Source: a virus. Taken from it: 64,000 nt of DNA. The notes under the pieces were generated by a model, which was not told the DNA's origin, searched no databases, and saw nothing but the letters and a program-made list of their open reading frames with translations. The stretch spans positions 20,592 through 84,591 of IMG/VR virus record IMGVR_UViG_3300050010_000483. One strand, written 5' to 3'. Position numbers and translations under genes: made by a program. Each line of letters begins with the position of its first letter. Position 1 is the stretch's first letter. Shown here piece after piece: positions 14,844 through 25,655 of the stretch.

Positions 14844-17800
14844 ATGTCAGAATATGCCGCAGAAGTAGGAGTTTTATTTAAACCAGATATGTCGCTCGTT
14901 GATCGGGCGGTCATGGAATCTGCATCAAAATGGGGCAGAGCTACAAATGGTCTTGGTAAAAACTTTCCACTTGGAAAACTAACGGGGGACGCAAGCGAAT
15001 TCCACAAGTCAATGGATGCCGCTAACGCTCGTGTTTTGGCTTTCGGCGCTTCAATGGGTTCCATCATGGTGGTCAAAAAAGCTTTTGACCTCTTGGTTGA
15101 TTCTACCATCAATGTTGAAAAACAACTCGCAGAAGTAAACTCTCTATTTAATTTGGGACCACAAGGTCTACAAAACTTTTCATCTTCATTATTTAAGATC
15201 GCCAATCAAATGAGCGTCAGTTTCTCGGACGCCGCCAAAGCCGCAAGTATTTTTGCCCACCACGGTTTGTCAATGGAAGAAACCTTGAAACGTACTTCTG
15301 CCGCTCTTGAACTTTCAAAACTTTCTGGCATGAGCATGGAAGAGTCTGTTCTTTCGTTGACATCCACAATCAACAGCTTTACCAAAGAAGCTTTGGATGC
15401 CCAAGACGTTGTTGATCGTCTTACTGCTGTTGGGGGTAAATATGCCGCCAGTTCTGATGAAATTGCCGAGGCTTTGAAACGTGTCGGTGCATCTGCAAAC
15501 GACGCGAATGTAACTTTCAATCAGACCATTGGTTTGATTACCGCCGCTCAACAGATTACTGCTCGTGGTGGTAGTGTTATTGGCAACTCTTTCAAGAGTA
15601 TCTTTACTCGTTTGCAACGTCCTGCTGTTTTGGACGATTTGGCCGCCGCTGGTGTTCAAATCCGCGATCTACAAGGTAAGATTTTGCCAATAGTTTCAAT
15701 TTTGAAGAATTTAGCTGTCTCTTACGACACGCTTTCTTCTTCTCAGAAATCTTTTGTTTCTGAAACCGTTGGTGGCGTCTATCAAGTGAACGTCCTCAAA
15801 GCTTCTTTAAGCGACATAAAGGGTGGAGCTAGTATTTTTGAAGGAGCGATGGATACAGCAGCCAACTCGGCTGGTGTTGCTCAAAAACGTATTGCTATTT
15901 TGAATGAAACTTTAGCGAGTTCAATGGTTCGTACTCAAAACGAAATGACTCGTTTGGCTGCAAACACTGGTAATATTTCTCTTACCCCAGGTTTAAAAAG
16001 CGGTGTTGGTGGTTTGAAATCTGGTGTTTCATGGATGGCTGATATGATGGACTCCAATAAAGCATCAAGTGGCAGCACTGGTCAACAAATAGGGGCAAAT
16101 TTATTTCAAGGCATTGCTCGTGGTATTGGTAACGTACTTGCGGGTCCAGGTATCCAGTTCATTACAACTGTTTTTGCAAAATTAATGACCCGTCTGGCTA
16201 AATTCATTAGTGATTCTTCCAAAGACCTGCTTGGTGTTAATTCCAAGGAACAAGAACGAGAAGCCATTAATGCGAACATCGCAAAGTGGCTTGGAAATCA
16301 AGAAGGCATTTTGGAAAAAATTGCCAGCGGTGAAATGACAATTGTTGAGGCTACTCAGCTTCGACAAAAACATCTTGAAATCATCCTAAGAACCTATCAG
16401 GACATTGCTACGATTTCTGGGGCAATAACTCCAGGCAATAACCCAACAATTAGTATGGGTGGGGAAGGACACGCCTCTGGATTTATTCCAGATGTTCGTG
16501 GTGAGGTAGCCGCCGCAAGCCAAGGTGGATATGCGGCTGGTAGAGTTGTCGGTACTACTATTCGTAATGGTAGTAGTTCGTTTAACTCAACAGTAAATAC
16601 TGCTGAAACAAAGTCTACTATTAATGTGGGTGGTACTGGTAGAATGGCTGATTTTATTAATCCGCCACTAAACAGTCAGGCGGGCCAACAACATCGTGCG
16701 AAAGCCATTAAGGTTTTGGGTGTAGACCCTTACTCTTTACCACAACGTTCAGTTAATGCTGAAGGTTTTATTCCTTCTAAACCATTTGCAATGTGGGAGA
16801 TTAACAGCGGTAATCTTCTTGGAAAATATAAAACTAGGACTGGTGCTATGAAGGCAGCAGATCGTTATAAAAATTATGACGGTGATTCTTATACTTATGG
16901 CAATGTAGTAGGAACATTTTCTTCTGGAAGAATTGAAGATTATCAAGCATTCATTAAATATAGAAACTCAATTCCTAGTCCATTTGCTTTGGGTCCATTA
17001 AATTCTGCTAGTGGGTATGTTCCTAATTTATCTTTGGATGATATGCAGGCCAGACTCAAGGCCATCGGTATCAATGACTGGCGATCTCTGAAACGTCCTT
17101 TTGCAACGCAGTATAATAAAGCCGCCAACAAAGACTATCCAACTGTGCCAGATTTTGATCTGTCAATGTTACCAGAGAGTTATTTGGGTGCCGTTACAAA
17201 ACATTTCACAAACCATGATGACGTGGCAGCTTTATTACGTTTTGCTCAGACGCAAATCTTTAAAAAGAAACTTATCATTCAGACGAGTAGCGGACAAAAG
17301 CGTCTGCCTTCATCTATTGGTGCTGATGCACTAAAATCTACTTTCTGGAACAATGCTGAGATAGCTGATACTAATGACGGTCTTTGGGGGGCCTTGCGTG
17401 GAAGTCTGGCCAACTCTGATACTGCAAATGTATTACCATTTTTACGCAAAGGTACAGGAATTCACAAAGACAATCTTGCTAGTTTTATTAGTTCTATTCT
17501 TGGACAAGGTTTTGAATCTCCAAATACAGATGAAGGTGAAGATGTTAACATGGATGTTGCGACGGCCCAACGTCTCTTGAGTCGTTATTCAGGAACATTT
17601 CCAACAGTGGTTGGTTATGATTCTATTAATAATCTTTCCCCAGCGGGTGATTTGCCAGACTTTGTAGGTAAACTAAAAATTGGTAATACAAAATTTGATA
17701 TAAACACTCCAATTTTTGGACACAAGACTTTCGTACAAAGGAACTTGGCGGAGGCTAAAAACATTGCATCTTTGATCGGTGGGGGTGATTTTGACAATGA

Positions 17801-20800
17801 TACTTTAGCAACAGTCTTAGGTAAGATGTTTGACAAACGCAGCAAGAAGGAAGCGGAAAGTGCTGGAATATTCATGGGTTCTGCAAATGCAGCAATTGAT
17901 ATTCCCGCTCCACTAAAGTCTATTTTGTCTCAAACCAACATTACTGGTGATGTTTCTGGCATTGAGCTAAAGAGTAGTCTTGAAGAAGCCAAAAGACATG
18001 CAGCCAGCAAAATTTTCCGTAGTTTAATCGGTGGTACAGAAGACAGTAATTGGTCTGGACCTATTGAGGCTCCATATCGTCTAGCTGGTGTTCCAAAATT
18101 TGGTACTGGTAAAACTGGTATTTTGGATTATAATCAGTTTGGTTCGTCAAGCAAAAATGAAATGTTGTTGGCTGCTGTTCAAGCGGCTTCTCAAGGAAAA
18201 GCCATTAAAATTATTCATGGGGCGGGTACGTATGCCACACAACATGCCGCAGACGTTTCCGAAGGTATTGCTCGTGGAAAAAATTACATAAAGTCGGCTG
18301 ATGATCTTTCTCAATACGATCAAATCGTAATGAATAGCTTTATTAGAAAATCCAGTGGTTTGACCAAGGGATATTCTGGTCTTTTGTATTCATTAGCTTC
18401 AAATGTACAGGGTTTGGGTCTTCCAGAAAGTTTGAATGAAAAACAACTTGGTGAATATCAATCTTTAAGGACGTTGATGAGACAACGTTTGGGAGACAGA
18501 TATTCTGGTGCGGCTGGGGGTTTTGTACCTGATGGTAATCTATCAGACATGTTGAAAAATATCTTCCATCCATTACATGAATTTCAGGCTTATAAAGAAG
18601 TTTCAAGACAGGCTCTTGATTTTGTAAACAATAATGGTTCGATTACCACTAAATTACCATCTGGGTTTGATCGTGAATTTTTGGCATCAGCTTTAGCCAA
18701 CAAGACTGTCGGAAAACCATACGAGGCTGATTTGGCGAGTCTGCAAAAAGTTGGAGTTTCTTCAAGTTATTTTGATGTTGTTCATGACATGTTCGGCCAA
18801 AAAGTCAACTATAAAGAGTTAATGTCTCGTGTTAAATCTGGTGAATATGCCAGTGGTTATATTCCTGCTGTTCTTTCTGCTTTAAAAGCAGAAGACAAAG
18901 CAACAGGGGGAAACGCCATATTATCAGCGAGTTATAAATTGGCTAGTAGTTCAAACCCTCTGGGTTTTGCGGCTATTGACAGTCGTTCTCAACGTAATGC
19001 TGATGAAGCAATTAGACAACATCAATCTTTGGGTCAGAGTTTGGCTTCGATTAAATCTGTGCCTCATTTGGCTCTTGATGATGGTTCAACTGGTTTTGCT
19101 GGATCAAGTATTTTCAACTCTATAGCCTTGGCCGTCGGGTCTTTTGCAAATAGTAATCGCACAGAATATCATTCTCTTGGTGATATTATCAAGAGCGTTT
19201 TTGGTGGTTTGCCATCAAATCTCAAGACCGTTGTAAATCCATCTTTTGAAGAAGTAGCCAAGAAAGTTTCGTTACTGGATTCGACAATCAAAACAGCACA
19301 ATCTGAGGTTCTATCTCCAAAACAGAAGACTACTTTTCAAGGGCAAGAATATAACAATTATAACGCCCTGACGGAGGTTTATAATACTCAACGCAGAGGA
19401 TTGACTACTCCTGATTACGAGGCTTATCAAAAAAATAAAGATGATTCTCGTTCAAGCCTCCAGGCCTTGGGTTGGAGACGCTCGATTTTGTCCAGTATGG
19501 CTGGTGGAGTTCTTACTCAAGGGGTTGATAGATTCTCTCCAAATGCTGGGGCTGCTGTTCAAGAATTTACTTCTGGTTTGACTCAATCGTATCAAGTTTT
19601 AGCTGCATTCCCTAATGAATTTGGTAAAGCTTTGCGCATGGGTGTGCTGGCTGGTTCGGCATTGAGTGCCATTGATTTGTTTGGTAAAGGTCTCGCCACA
19701 CAACAGAGGGCTTTTAATGAATCTCAAACCAAGTATCAAAACTTGGCAGTTCAGATTGATGGACTTTCTAACGTTTTGAATAATTTTGACCAACTGTTGA
19801 ATGATTCATCTGTGAGTTTTGAGACTTTAACCCGCGAGAGTCGCAAATATACAGAATTGCTTGGTCAAATGTCTCAGACACCAGAAGGTTCTTTCGCTGC
19901 TGAAAAAGTCATGAGTGCGGGAAGTAATACTGCGGCTATCGCTGCTTTGCAAGAATACAAGGCTGGTAAATCCCGTGATCTTGATAGACAGGCGGCTTTA
20001 TTGGGTCTAAAAGAATATGGAGACAAACGTACATTTGGCGTCGGAAACTATAAGATTGGTAATCCAATGGGATTTTCCAACGACATAGAAAAAACCGAAT
20101 TAACTCAAAAAATTAGTGATGCGGCCAAAACTGGTATTGAAGCTCTCAGTGAAAAAGAAAAAGCTAATCTTGTTAGTTCAACTTCTCAGGGATTTGGTAA
20201 CTTTTCTACACAACTTGGCAACGTGGGACCAGTCGCCTCTAAGTTCATGTCATCAATGAACCCAGGTACTCGGACTGCCGTTTCCCAAGAAATGTTCAAT
20301 CAACTACTCACAGAGAATGTTGTCCAACAGGCTCCAGTTCAAGAAAAACTCAAGGATTTGCGTGATCGCAATGCAATTCGTCAATTGAATTTGGATTCCG
20401 TTCGACGCCGTGCTGCATCAGAAAAACGTCTATTCATTGACCAAGGTTCCATGATTGCAGGAAATGAACTCGACTTGCGTGGAATTCAGTCTCGTGGCAC
20501 CTACAATACTGCTGAGATTACTTATGGCGTTGGTCAGGCTATGAATCAGTACTATTCTTTAAATACAGGAGAACGAACGATGGCTCAACGTCAGGCCATC
20601 ATGGATACAACCCGCCTGCAAGCAGAGGGTCAATTCAAATCACAAAGTATCAAGGCACAAGCCACAAGAACTGTCGCTTCTGGTTTGACTCAAAACTTTG
20701 AAGAATATTTGGGTCATACTGATTTAACTAAACTTTTACAAGCTCCAGGTCAAGCTCCTATTGGTGATATTGAACAATTCAAAGCAAACTTAATTGATGC

Positions 20801-23800
20801 CACCAACAAAGGTATTGCATCCACGGTTAAGAGTGGAAATTTCGATCAATTCAACAATAATGGTGTTTTTGATATTGAAGCGATGAAGAAAGCTATTGCT
20901 GCAAATGGAGTCAACGGTAGTACACCAGAGGGACAAAAAATGCAGAAAGCTATTTCTGACTTTCTAAGTAATAAAGACACTGAGGAAATTCTCAAGGCGA
21001 TGCAAACGGCATCACTTGACCTGGTAAATTTGGGACAAGATCAAAAACTCGAACTGGAAAAGATTCAGTCCAATACATTTGCGACAACAAAAGTTTTCGA
21101 TTTCAAACAACTTAGTTCTTTTCTTGGTGGTACAAAAAACTTGACAGATCGAAGCTTCCGCCGTGAAGAAGAAAGAAAAGTTGAGCGTGGTGCTTTCTTG
21201 TTAAATCATGGAAGAACCGCAGAAGCTCGCGGACAAGGTGGTCATGACGTTCTTGAATTCTTTAAAGACAACAATGTTCCGATAGACTTAAAGGGCAACT
21301 CTTCCACGTCTAAGTTGATGCAACAAGCATGGAATGCCGCCCAAACAGGTCTTTCAACGACGTTATCACAATCAATCGGAAGAATCACTGATAGTGATAA
21401 TCGCCTGAATGGCGGACAATCGAACTTTGGTTCAATTTTTGGAAGTTATGATGTAAATGCCGCTGCCAATGCAGGTTTGTCTGCTGAGTTCAAACCTGAA
21501 AATCCCGCCATTACTAGTGGAACTGCCGCCACAGTACCAAACGCCATGAAAACGTTTGATGATAATTTAGACAGTTCGATTCAATCAATTAAGAATTTTG
21601 GAGAGTCTTTAAATCAGACTGCCGCCAATTTCCTACAGGCTCAACAAGATATTAAAAAGGCCGCAGAAGAAATAGATACCGTTACTAAAACAGACACAAA
21701 TAATTTCCAAACATTCATAAATAATTGGACAGCTAATAATCAGTCTCAATCATTACAAACAAATCTTTCTCAAGAAAAGAAAGGGATTAACTGGGGTGGA
21801 CTTGGAAGTGCTGCTATTACCACAGTAGCTACTGCCATTCTTTGGACTCTTTCGAGTCGTATTTCGAGTGGTTTCTTGGGTGGAATCTCAGCAAAAATGG
21901 GAATTGGTGGCTCGAAGAAAGTCGAAGAAGATATTGCTAAAATAGCTACGACTGTTGAAAGCAAAGGTTCATCAGTTATTCGTGAAAGTTCTGATTTAAT
22001 TAAAAATGGAATTCCAAGTTCTTGGAAAAAAGAACAAGAAAATCCATTGATACAAAAACCCGTCGCTTCTATGGCTCCTGTAGCTAATCAAAAAATAGGT
22101 CCATTAAATGCAAACAAAACAACCACTGGGGCATCAGATGCTTCAAAGGTAAATGAAATTTTGTCTGCTAATCATTCTGAAACTATTGGACTTGTTGGTA
22201 AACAAGAAATACTTCACAATGATTTGGTATCTTCTTATTCCAAAATCGAAAAGTTCCGTGAAGAAACTTTAAAAAAAGCCTCTCAACAAATAAAATTGGG
22301 ACGATATACAGGTATTGCATCTATTGATTCTAAGATTCAAGCACATGAATTTGGTAATATTAACAAACAAGAAATTTATCAACTACTTGACAAGACAATA
22401 AAAACTTCTGAACTTCCAGGAGGAAAAAAACTATTAAAAACTCATTCGGACATACAAAAACAATTTAACGAAAATCAAGGAAGACAAAGAATTTTACGAG
22501 AGAGAAATGCCACTATTCAACAACAAGCAGCTAAAACATCTTTGAAAAATACCATTAAAGATACATTTAATCCTGGAGTTTCTTCGGGTGTAGATCATGG
22601 TCCTTTCCACCCAAACGATTTCATGGGAACTTCTGATATTAACACGAAATATACAGAAGAACAACTGGCTGAGTTTGCACCATCAGCAAAACCTAGATAT
22701 TTATCTCGTATTGGAACATCTGTAAGTAATTTTGTTGGTTTTAAACCATATCCTGGAAAATGGTGGAAAACTTCTTGGAAACCTTCTGGAAAATCAACTC
22801 TTTTTGGCAATCCTTTTAGTGTCGCTGGTTTTAATGCAGCCTCTAAATTGGGTAAAAGTGTAAAAATTGGTGGAGCAGGATTGGGAATTTTGGGCGCGGC
22901 TTTATCAGCTAAAGAAGCTTATAATGATTTTAGTACAGCACATGACACAGCAGATTACACTCGCGCTGGCGGTCACTTGGCTTTAAATGCCCTTTCATTT
23001 GCTGGTCCAGTAGGATTAGCGGCCTCGTTAGGAGTAAGAGCGTTAGATAATACTATGCATGAACGTTGGGATTCTCAGCAAGATGTTGCAGATGCAGAAA
23101 ATAGAGGAAAACAAATTGATATGAGAATACGTTTGTTACCTCGTGAATTAGCTCAACGCAAGCGCAAAAAAGCTTTAGCTGTACAAGCTGGCATTCAAGA
23201 ACAAAATGAACAACAAGATGCGATTACTGCTCAAGCTGAAATGAACCCTGCTTATGCTCAGGGTGCGGCCAATCTTGGTTTGGGTCATCTCCAAAATGAT
23301 CTTGGCCACGCAAGGGGACGCAATGGTATTGACTTCACAAAACTCTCTCCTGAGAGTATGAAAAACCTTGACATGATCTGGCACTCAGAGCATCCTGATA
23401 AAATGATTAACGGTAAGTATGTTCGTTCTATGCCAACAGCCGCTACAGGAGGATATTCAGATTTGGCTAACAGTTTGTTTGATGGTACAGACAACAACAA
23501 ACATCGTCAAGCTTTAACGACAGCTTATGGTCGTTCCCTTCCAACATTATTAGATGGTGGTTATGGAACATCTAATTATGATCGTACTAAAAATAGAGTT
23601 ACTCAAGACAATGTTCAATCATCTGTGGAAAATAAAGCCCTGCAAAATATAATGATGGAACAAAGACAATTAAAAGAAGATTCGGCGCAAAATAAAGTAA
23701 ACAATTCTAATAATACTCCAGATAATACCCAAGAGCGTTTGATTTCCGTTTTGGATAAACTTGCTAATGCTGCTAATGGTTCCAACAGTACACCAGCTAA

Positions 23801-23966
23801 AGTTGATTCTAATATTACAGTACAAATTTCTTTGGCTGATGCCGATAAGATTCCTGATACATTGATGAAGCAATTAATTGCTCCTTTACAGAAACAATTG
23901 TCTGATTTGCAAAATCAAACTAACATACTAAGCAACAGATTCGCTCCTAAACCAGCGAAGGTATAA
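14844..23966 (+). CDS. Tail tape measure protein (TP901 type), 3040 residues
   Basis: Residues about 45-330 match the TP901 tape measure domain: SMGSIMVVKKAFDLLVDSTINVEKQLAEV, repeated 'S...AAKAASIFAHHG', 'ALELSKLSGMSMEE', 'LTAVGGKYAASSDEIAEALKRVGASA' and 'GSVIGNSFKSIFTRLQ'. This protein fills the tail, sets its length and usually passes into the host with the DNA; 3040 residues implies a very long tail (of order 0.45 micrometre at 0.15 nm per residue). Five short motifs of form A-x-G-[FY]-[IV]-P occur at about residues 543, 639, 720, 1223 and 1335. Hydrophobic stretches lie near 2317-2337 and 2670-2760, possible membrane-active parts. The C-terminus (about 2950-3040) is Asn/Gln-rich. Ribosome site AGGGAAAA precedes the ATG. 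Confidence 0.92.
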   Translation: MSEYAAEVGVLFKPDMSLVDRAVMESASKWGRATNGLGKNFPLGKLTGDASEFHKSMDAANARVLAFGASMGSIMVVKKAFDLLVDSTINVEKQLAEVNSLFNLGPQGLQNFSSSLFKIANQMSVSFSDAAKAASIFAHHGLSMEETLKRTSAALELSKLSGMSMEESVLSLTSTINSFTKEALDAQDVVDRLTAVGGKYAASSDEIAEALKRVGASANDANVTFNQTIGLITAAQQITARGGSVIGNSFKSIFTRLQRPAVLDDLAAAGVQIRDLQGKILPIVSILKNLAVSYDTLSSSQKSFVSETVGGVYQVNVLKASLSDIKGGASIFEGAMDTAANSAGVAQKRIAILNETLASSMVRTQNEMTRLAANTGNISLTPGLKSGVGGLKSGVSWMADMMDSNKASSGSTGQQIGANLFQGIARGIGNVLAGPGIQFITTVFAKLMTRLAKFISDSSKDLLGVNSKEQEREAINANIAKWLGNQEGILEKIASGEMTIVEATQLRQKHLEIILRTYQDIATISGAITPGNNPTISMGGEGHASGFIPDVRGEVAAASQGGYAAGRVVGTTIRNGSSSFNSTVNTAETKSTINVGGTGRMADFINPPLNSQAGQQHRAKAIKVLGVDPYSLPQRSVNAEGFIPSKPFAMWEINSGNLLGKYKTRTGAMKAADRYKNYDGDSYTYGNVVGTFSSGRIEDYQAFIKYRNSIPSPFALGPLNSASGYVPNLSLDDMQARLKAIGINDWRSLKRPFATQYNKAANKDYPTVPDFDLSMLPESYLGAVTKHFTNHDDVAALLRFAQTQIFKKKLIIQTSSGQKRLPSSIGADALKSTFWNNAEIADTNDGLWGALRGSLANSDTANVLPFLRKGTGIHKDNLASFISSILGQGFESPNTDEGEDVNMDVATAQRLLSRYSGTFPTVVGYDSINNLSPAGDLPDFVGKLKIGNTKFDINTPIFGHKTFVQRNLAEAKNIASLIGGGDFDNDTLATVLGKMFDKRSKKEAESAGIFMGSANAAIDIPAPLKSILSQTNITGDVSGIELKSSLEEAKRHAASKIFRSLIGGTEDSNWSGPIEAPYRLAGVPKFGTGKTGILDYNQFGSSSKNEMLLAAVQAASQGKAIKIIHGAGTYATQHAADVSEGIARGKNYIKSADDLSQYDQIVMNSFIRKSSGLTKGYSGLLYSLASNVQGLGLPESLNEKQLGEYQSLRTLMRQRLGDRYSGAAGGFVPDGNLSDMLKNIFHPLHEFQAYKEVSRQALDFVNNNGSITTKLPSGFDREFLASALANKTVGKPYEADLASLQKVGVSSSYFDVVHDMFGQKVNYKELMSRVKSGEYASGYIPAVLSALKAEDKATGGNAILSASYKLASSSNPLGFAAIDSRSQRNADEAIRQHQSLGQSLASIKSVPHLALDDGSTGFAGSSIFNSIALAVGSFANSNRTEYHSLGDIIKSVFGGLPSNLKTVVNPSFEEVAKKVSLLDSTIKTAQSEVLSPKQKTTFQGQEYNNYNALTEVYNTQRRGLTTPDYEAYQKNKDDSRSSLQALGWRRSILSSMAGGVLTQGVDRFSPNAGAAVQEFTSGLTQSYQVLAAFPNEFGKALRMGVLAGSALSAIDLFGKGLATQQRAFNESQTKYQNLAVQIDGLSNVLNNFDQLLNDSSVSFETLTRESRKYTELLGQMSQTPEGSFAAEKVMSAGSNTAAIAALQEYKAGKSRDLDRQAALLGLKEYGDKRTFGVGNYKIGNPMGFSNDIEKTELTQKISDAAKTGIEALSEKEKANLVSSTSQGFGNFSTQLGNVGPVASKFMSSMNPGTRTAVSQEMFNQLLTENVVQQAPVQEKLKDLRDRNAIRQLNLDSVRRRAASEKRLFIDQGSMIAGNELDLRGIQSRGTYNTAEITYGVGQAMNQYYSLNTGERTMAQRQAIMDTTRLQAEGQFKSQSIKAQATRTVASGLTQNFEEYLGHTDLTKLLQAPGQAPIGDIEQFKANLIDATNKGIASTVKSGNFDQFNNNGVFDIEAMKKAIAANGVNGSTPEGQKMQKAISDFLSNKDTEEILKAMQTASLDLVNLGQDQKLELEKIQSNTFATTKVFDFKQLSSFLGGTKNLTDRSFRREEERKVERGAFLLNHGRTAEARGQGGHDVLEFFKDNNVPIDLKGNSSTSKLMQQAWNAAQTGLSTTLSQSIGRITDSDNRLNGGQSNFGSIFGSYDVNAAANAGLSAEFKPENPAITSGTAATVPNAMKTFDDNLDSSIQSIKNFGESLNQTAANFLQAQQDIKKAAEEIDTVTKTDTNNFQTFINNWTANNQSQSLQTNLSQEKKGINWGGLGSAAITTVATAILWTLSSRISSGFLGGISAKMGIGGSKKVEEDIAKIATTVESKGSSVIRESSDLIKNGIPSSWKKEQENPLIQKPVASMAPVANQKIGPLNANKTTTGASDASKVNEILSANHSETIGLVGKQEILHNDLVSSYSKIEKFREETLKKASQQIKLGRYTGIASIDSKIQAHEFGNINKQEIYQLLDKTIKTSELPGGKKLLKTHSDIQKQFNENQGRQRILRERNATIQQQAAKTSLKNTIKDTFNPGVSSGVDHGPFHPNDFMGTSDINTKYTEEQLAEFAPSAKPRYLSRIGTSVSNFVGFKPYPGKWWKTSWKPSGKSTLFGNPFSVAGFNAASKLGKSVKIGGAGLGILGAALSAKEAYNDFSTAHDTADYTRAGGHLALNALSFAGPVGLAASLGVRALDNTMHERWDSQQDVADAENRGKQIDMRIRLLPRELAQRKRKKALAVQAGIQEQNEQQDAITAQAEMNPAYAQGAANLGLGHLQNDLGHARGRNGIDFTKLSPESMKNLDMIWHSEHPDKMINGKYVRSMPTAATGGYSDLANSLFDGTDNNKHRQALTTAYGRSLPTLLDGGYGTSNYDRTKNRVTQDNVQSSVENKALQNIMMEQRQLKEDSAQNKVNNSNNTPDNTQERLISVLDKLANAANGSNSTPAKVDSNITVQISLADADKIPDTLMKQLIAPLQKQLSDLQNQTNILSNRFAPKPAKV

Positions 23967-23968
23967 TT

Positions 23969-25654
23969 ATGGCCGCTTTTGTTCAACAAGGATTAAACAC
24001 TGGATTAATTGGTTACACACTTCGGAATGAGTTCCTTGGTGAGACGATCTATTACCGTCAAAACCAAATTTTTGATTATGAAATCTACTCTGTTGATAAT
24101 GTAACCCTAAGTCCAAATACAATTCAACAGAATTTACTTTCGGCTTTTTCCATTTACTCTGGAAATATTCAGGTTAAGGTTTTTGAGGCCCCCGTCACAT
24201 ATCAGTTCCCAAATGATGGTATTCGGGCCGCAAAATTCCATGCACGAGTTGAAGTAAAAACTTACGACCCATCAATTACGACTGTTCAGACGGAATTGAA
24301 CAATACGTACTATACGGGGCTGGGCAATTCATTTTGGAGTGGTTTTGGTCCTCAACTAATTGATTTTAAAGAAGAATTCGCTTTTGCAAAACAAGAAGAC
24401 GGCACGAACTCTTACAATCATAGCCTGTCTTTTTCTTTGTTGACAGGAACAAAAGCCGAGGCTGTTTCTCTTGCCTCTGGATTATTTGTCAATGACCCAT
24501 ATACCACATTTGGTATTATCGCCAATTCTGGTGGAGCATATATTGCCAATAGCAATAATTACATTGACTATTATCAAGAAAGTTACGATCTAATTCGTCA
24601 GAGTTATCGTTTTAACAAACGTCGTGATGTTTTTCCAACAACTGGTTATAGTGGTTTCTACAACTTCAATCATACCATGGAAATGAAAGAAAACGGTATT
24701 GTTGAAGTCTCTGAACATGGTGCTGTACAAGCCGCATTATCATTCAATCAAGTCTATGCCACAACTGAAGCATTAGTGGGTGGTTCATATTCTCGTTTGA
24801 ATCCTTTTTATCTTACTTATAGTCCTTTGGCTTCTCCGACAAATACGGCTGGATATGGACTTGTAGTAGAGCCAATGAAAATTGTCAAAAATTACAATCA
24901 ACAAAAATTCACATCAGAATATGATGTTACCTATACAAATGACCCCGAATATGCCGTCAACGGTGCCAGAAGCGTATCTACGATTGAATTTGATGTAGAC
25001 CCCATGGGGACTACAACAATCAAACATAATTTCGATTTCATGGGTAACAGACGTTTGAGCAATTTGGACTTTTTTTCATTGATTAGTAGTGCCACGGGCT
25101 CATCCCCAGGATTGGTGAGTAATTATTATGCTTCTCAAGGATACGACTATAATTCCAGTCTTCCGATCAACCTGATACGTTCCAATGCCACATGGCCAAA
25201 CCGTGATAATAAAGCCTCAGTCTCAATGGAATATTCATCACATCCAAAGTTTTTTAGAACAGTGAATGGCATTACATTCAATTATCTTGATAGTACAATC
25301 GAAAATATGGTGCCTTCTGACATCATGCAAGAATACAAGATTATCAATCGCCCATCAAAGACAAGTGTATTAAACTATGCTTATCAAACAGACAAAGGAC
25401 AGATCGTTATGAAACTCGAAGGTGGTATTGGTCGAAATCCCAATGAGTTTACGACAGGATTCAGAAATGGATTTGGTGGTTATTTAACGGCCCTATACAA
25501 GTATGGTATTGGTCTTTTTGCGCAGCAATTTATGACAAATATTCCAACAGCTTTCACATACTATCTTTCTGACATAAAATACTCTTTAAATCAGGATGGA
25601 ATTCTTACGATGACACTGACGTTTACGTATACCATGAAGAAATACGAGTTGTAA
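23969..25654 (+). CDS. Distal tail/baseplate-type structural protein
   Basis: 561 residues, starting two bases after the tape measure stop. Beta-rich, with Tyr/Asn/Ser-rich strands and no membrane segment; segments such as FNHTMEMKENGIVEVSEHGAV and VSTIEFDVDPMGTTTIKHNFDF alternate like stacked jelly-roll or beta-sandwich domains. Position directly behind the tape measure gene is that of the distal tail protein. It shares a general 'EDGT/ENGI ... VSEH/LTHK' strand pattern with the next gene, which may mean a shared fold. No catalytic motif. Confidence 0.5.
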   Translation: MAAFVQQGLNTGLIGYTLRNEFLGETIYYRQNQIFDYEIYSVDNVTLSPNTIQQNLLSAFSIYSGNIQVKVFEAPVTYQFPNDGIRAAKFHARVEVKTYDPSITTVQTELNNTYYTGLGNSFWSGFGPQLIDFKEEFAFAKQEDGTNSYNHSLSFSLLTGTKAEAVSLASGLFVNDPYTTFGIIANSGGAYIANSNNYIDYYQESYDLIRQSYRFNKRRDVFPTTGYSGFYNFNHTMEMKENGIVEVSEHGAVQAALSFNQVYATTEALVGGSYSRLNPFYLTYSPLASPTNTAGYGLVVEPMKIVKNYNQQKFTSEYDVTYTNDPEYAVNGARSVSTIEFDVDPMGTTTIKHNFDFMGNRRLSNLDFFSLISSATGSSPGLVSNYYASQGYDYNSSLPINLIRSNATWPNRDNKASVSMEYSSHPKFFRTVNGITFNYLDSTIENMVPSDIMQEYKIINRPSKTSVLNYAYQTDKGQIVMKLEGGIGRNPNEFTTGFRNGFGGYLTALYKYGIGLFAQQFMTNIPTAFTYYLSDIKYSLNQDGILTMTLTFTYTMKKYEL

Positions 25655-25655
25655 T

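Noticed and set aside
15206-15659. Minus-strand ORFs of 104-114 codons inside the tape measure gene
   Set aside because: Antisense to the conserved TP901 domain; Ser/Ala-rich shadow composition.
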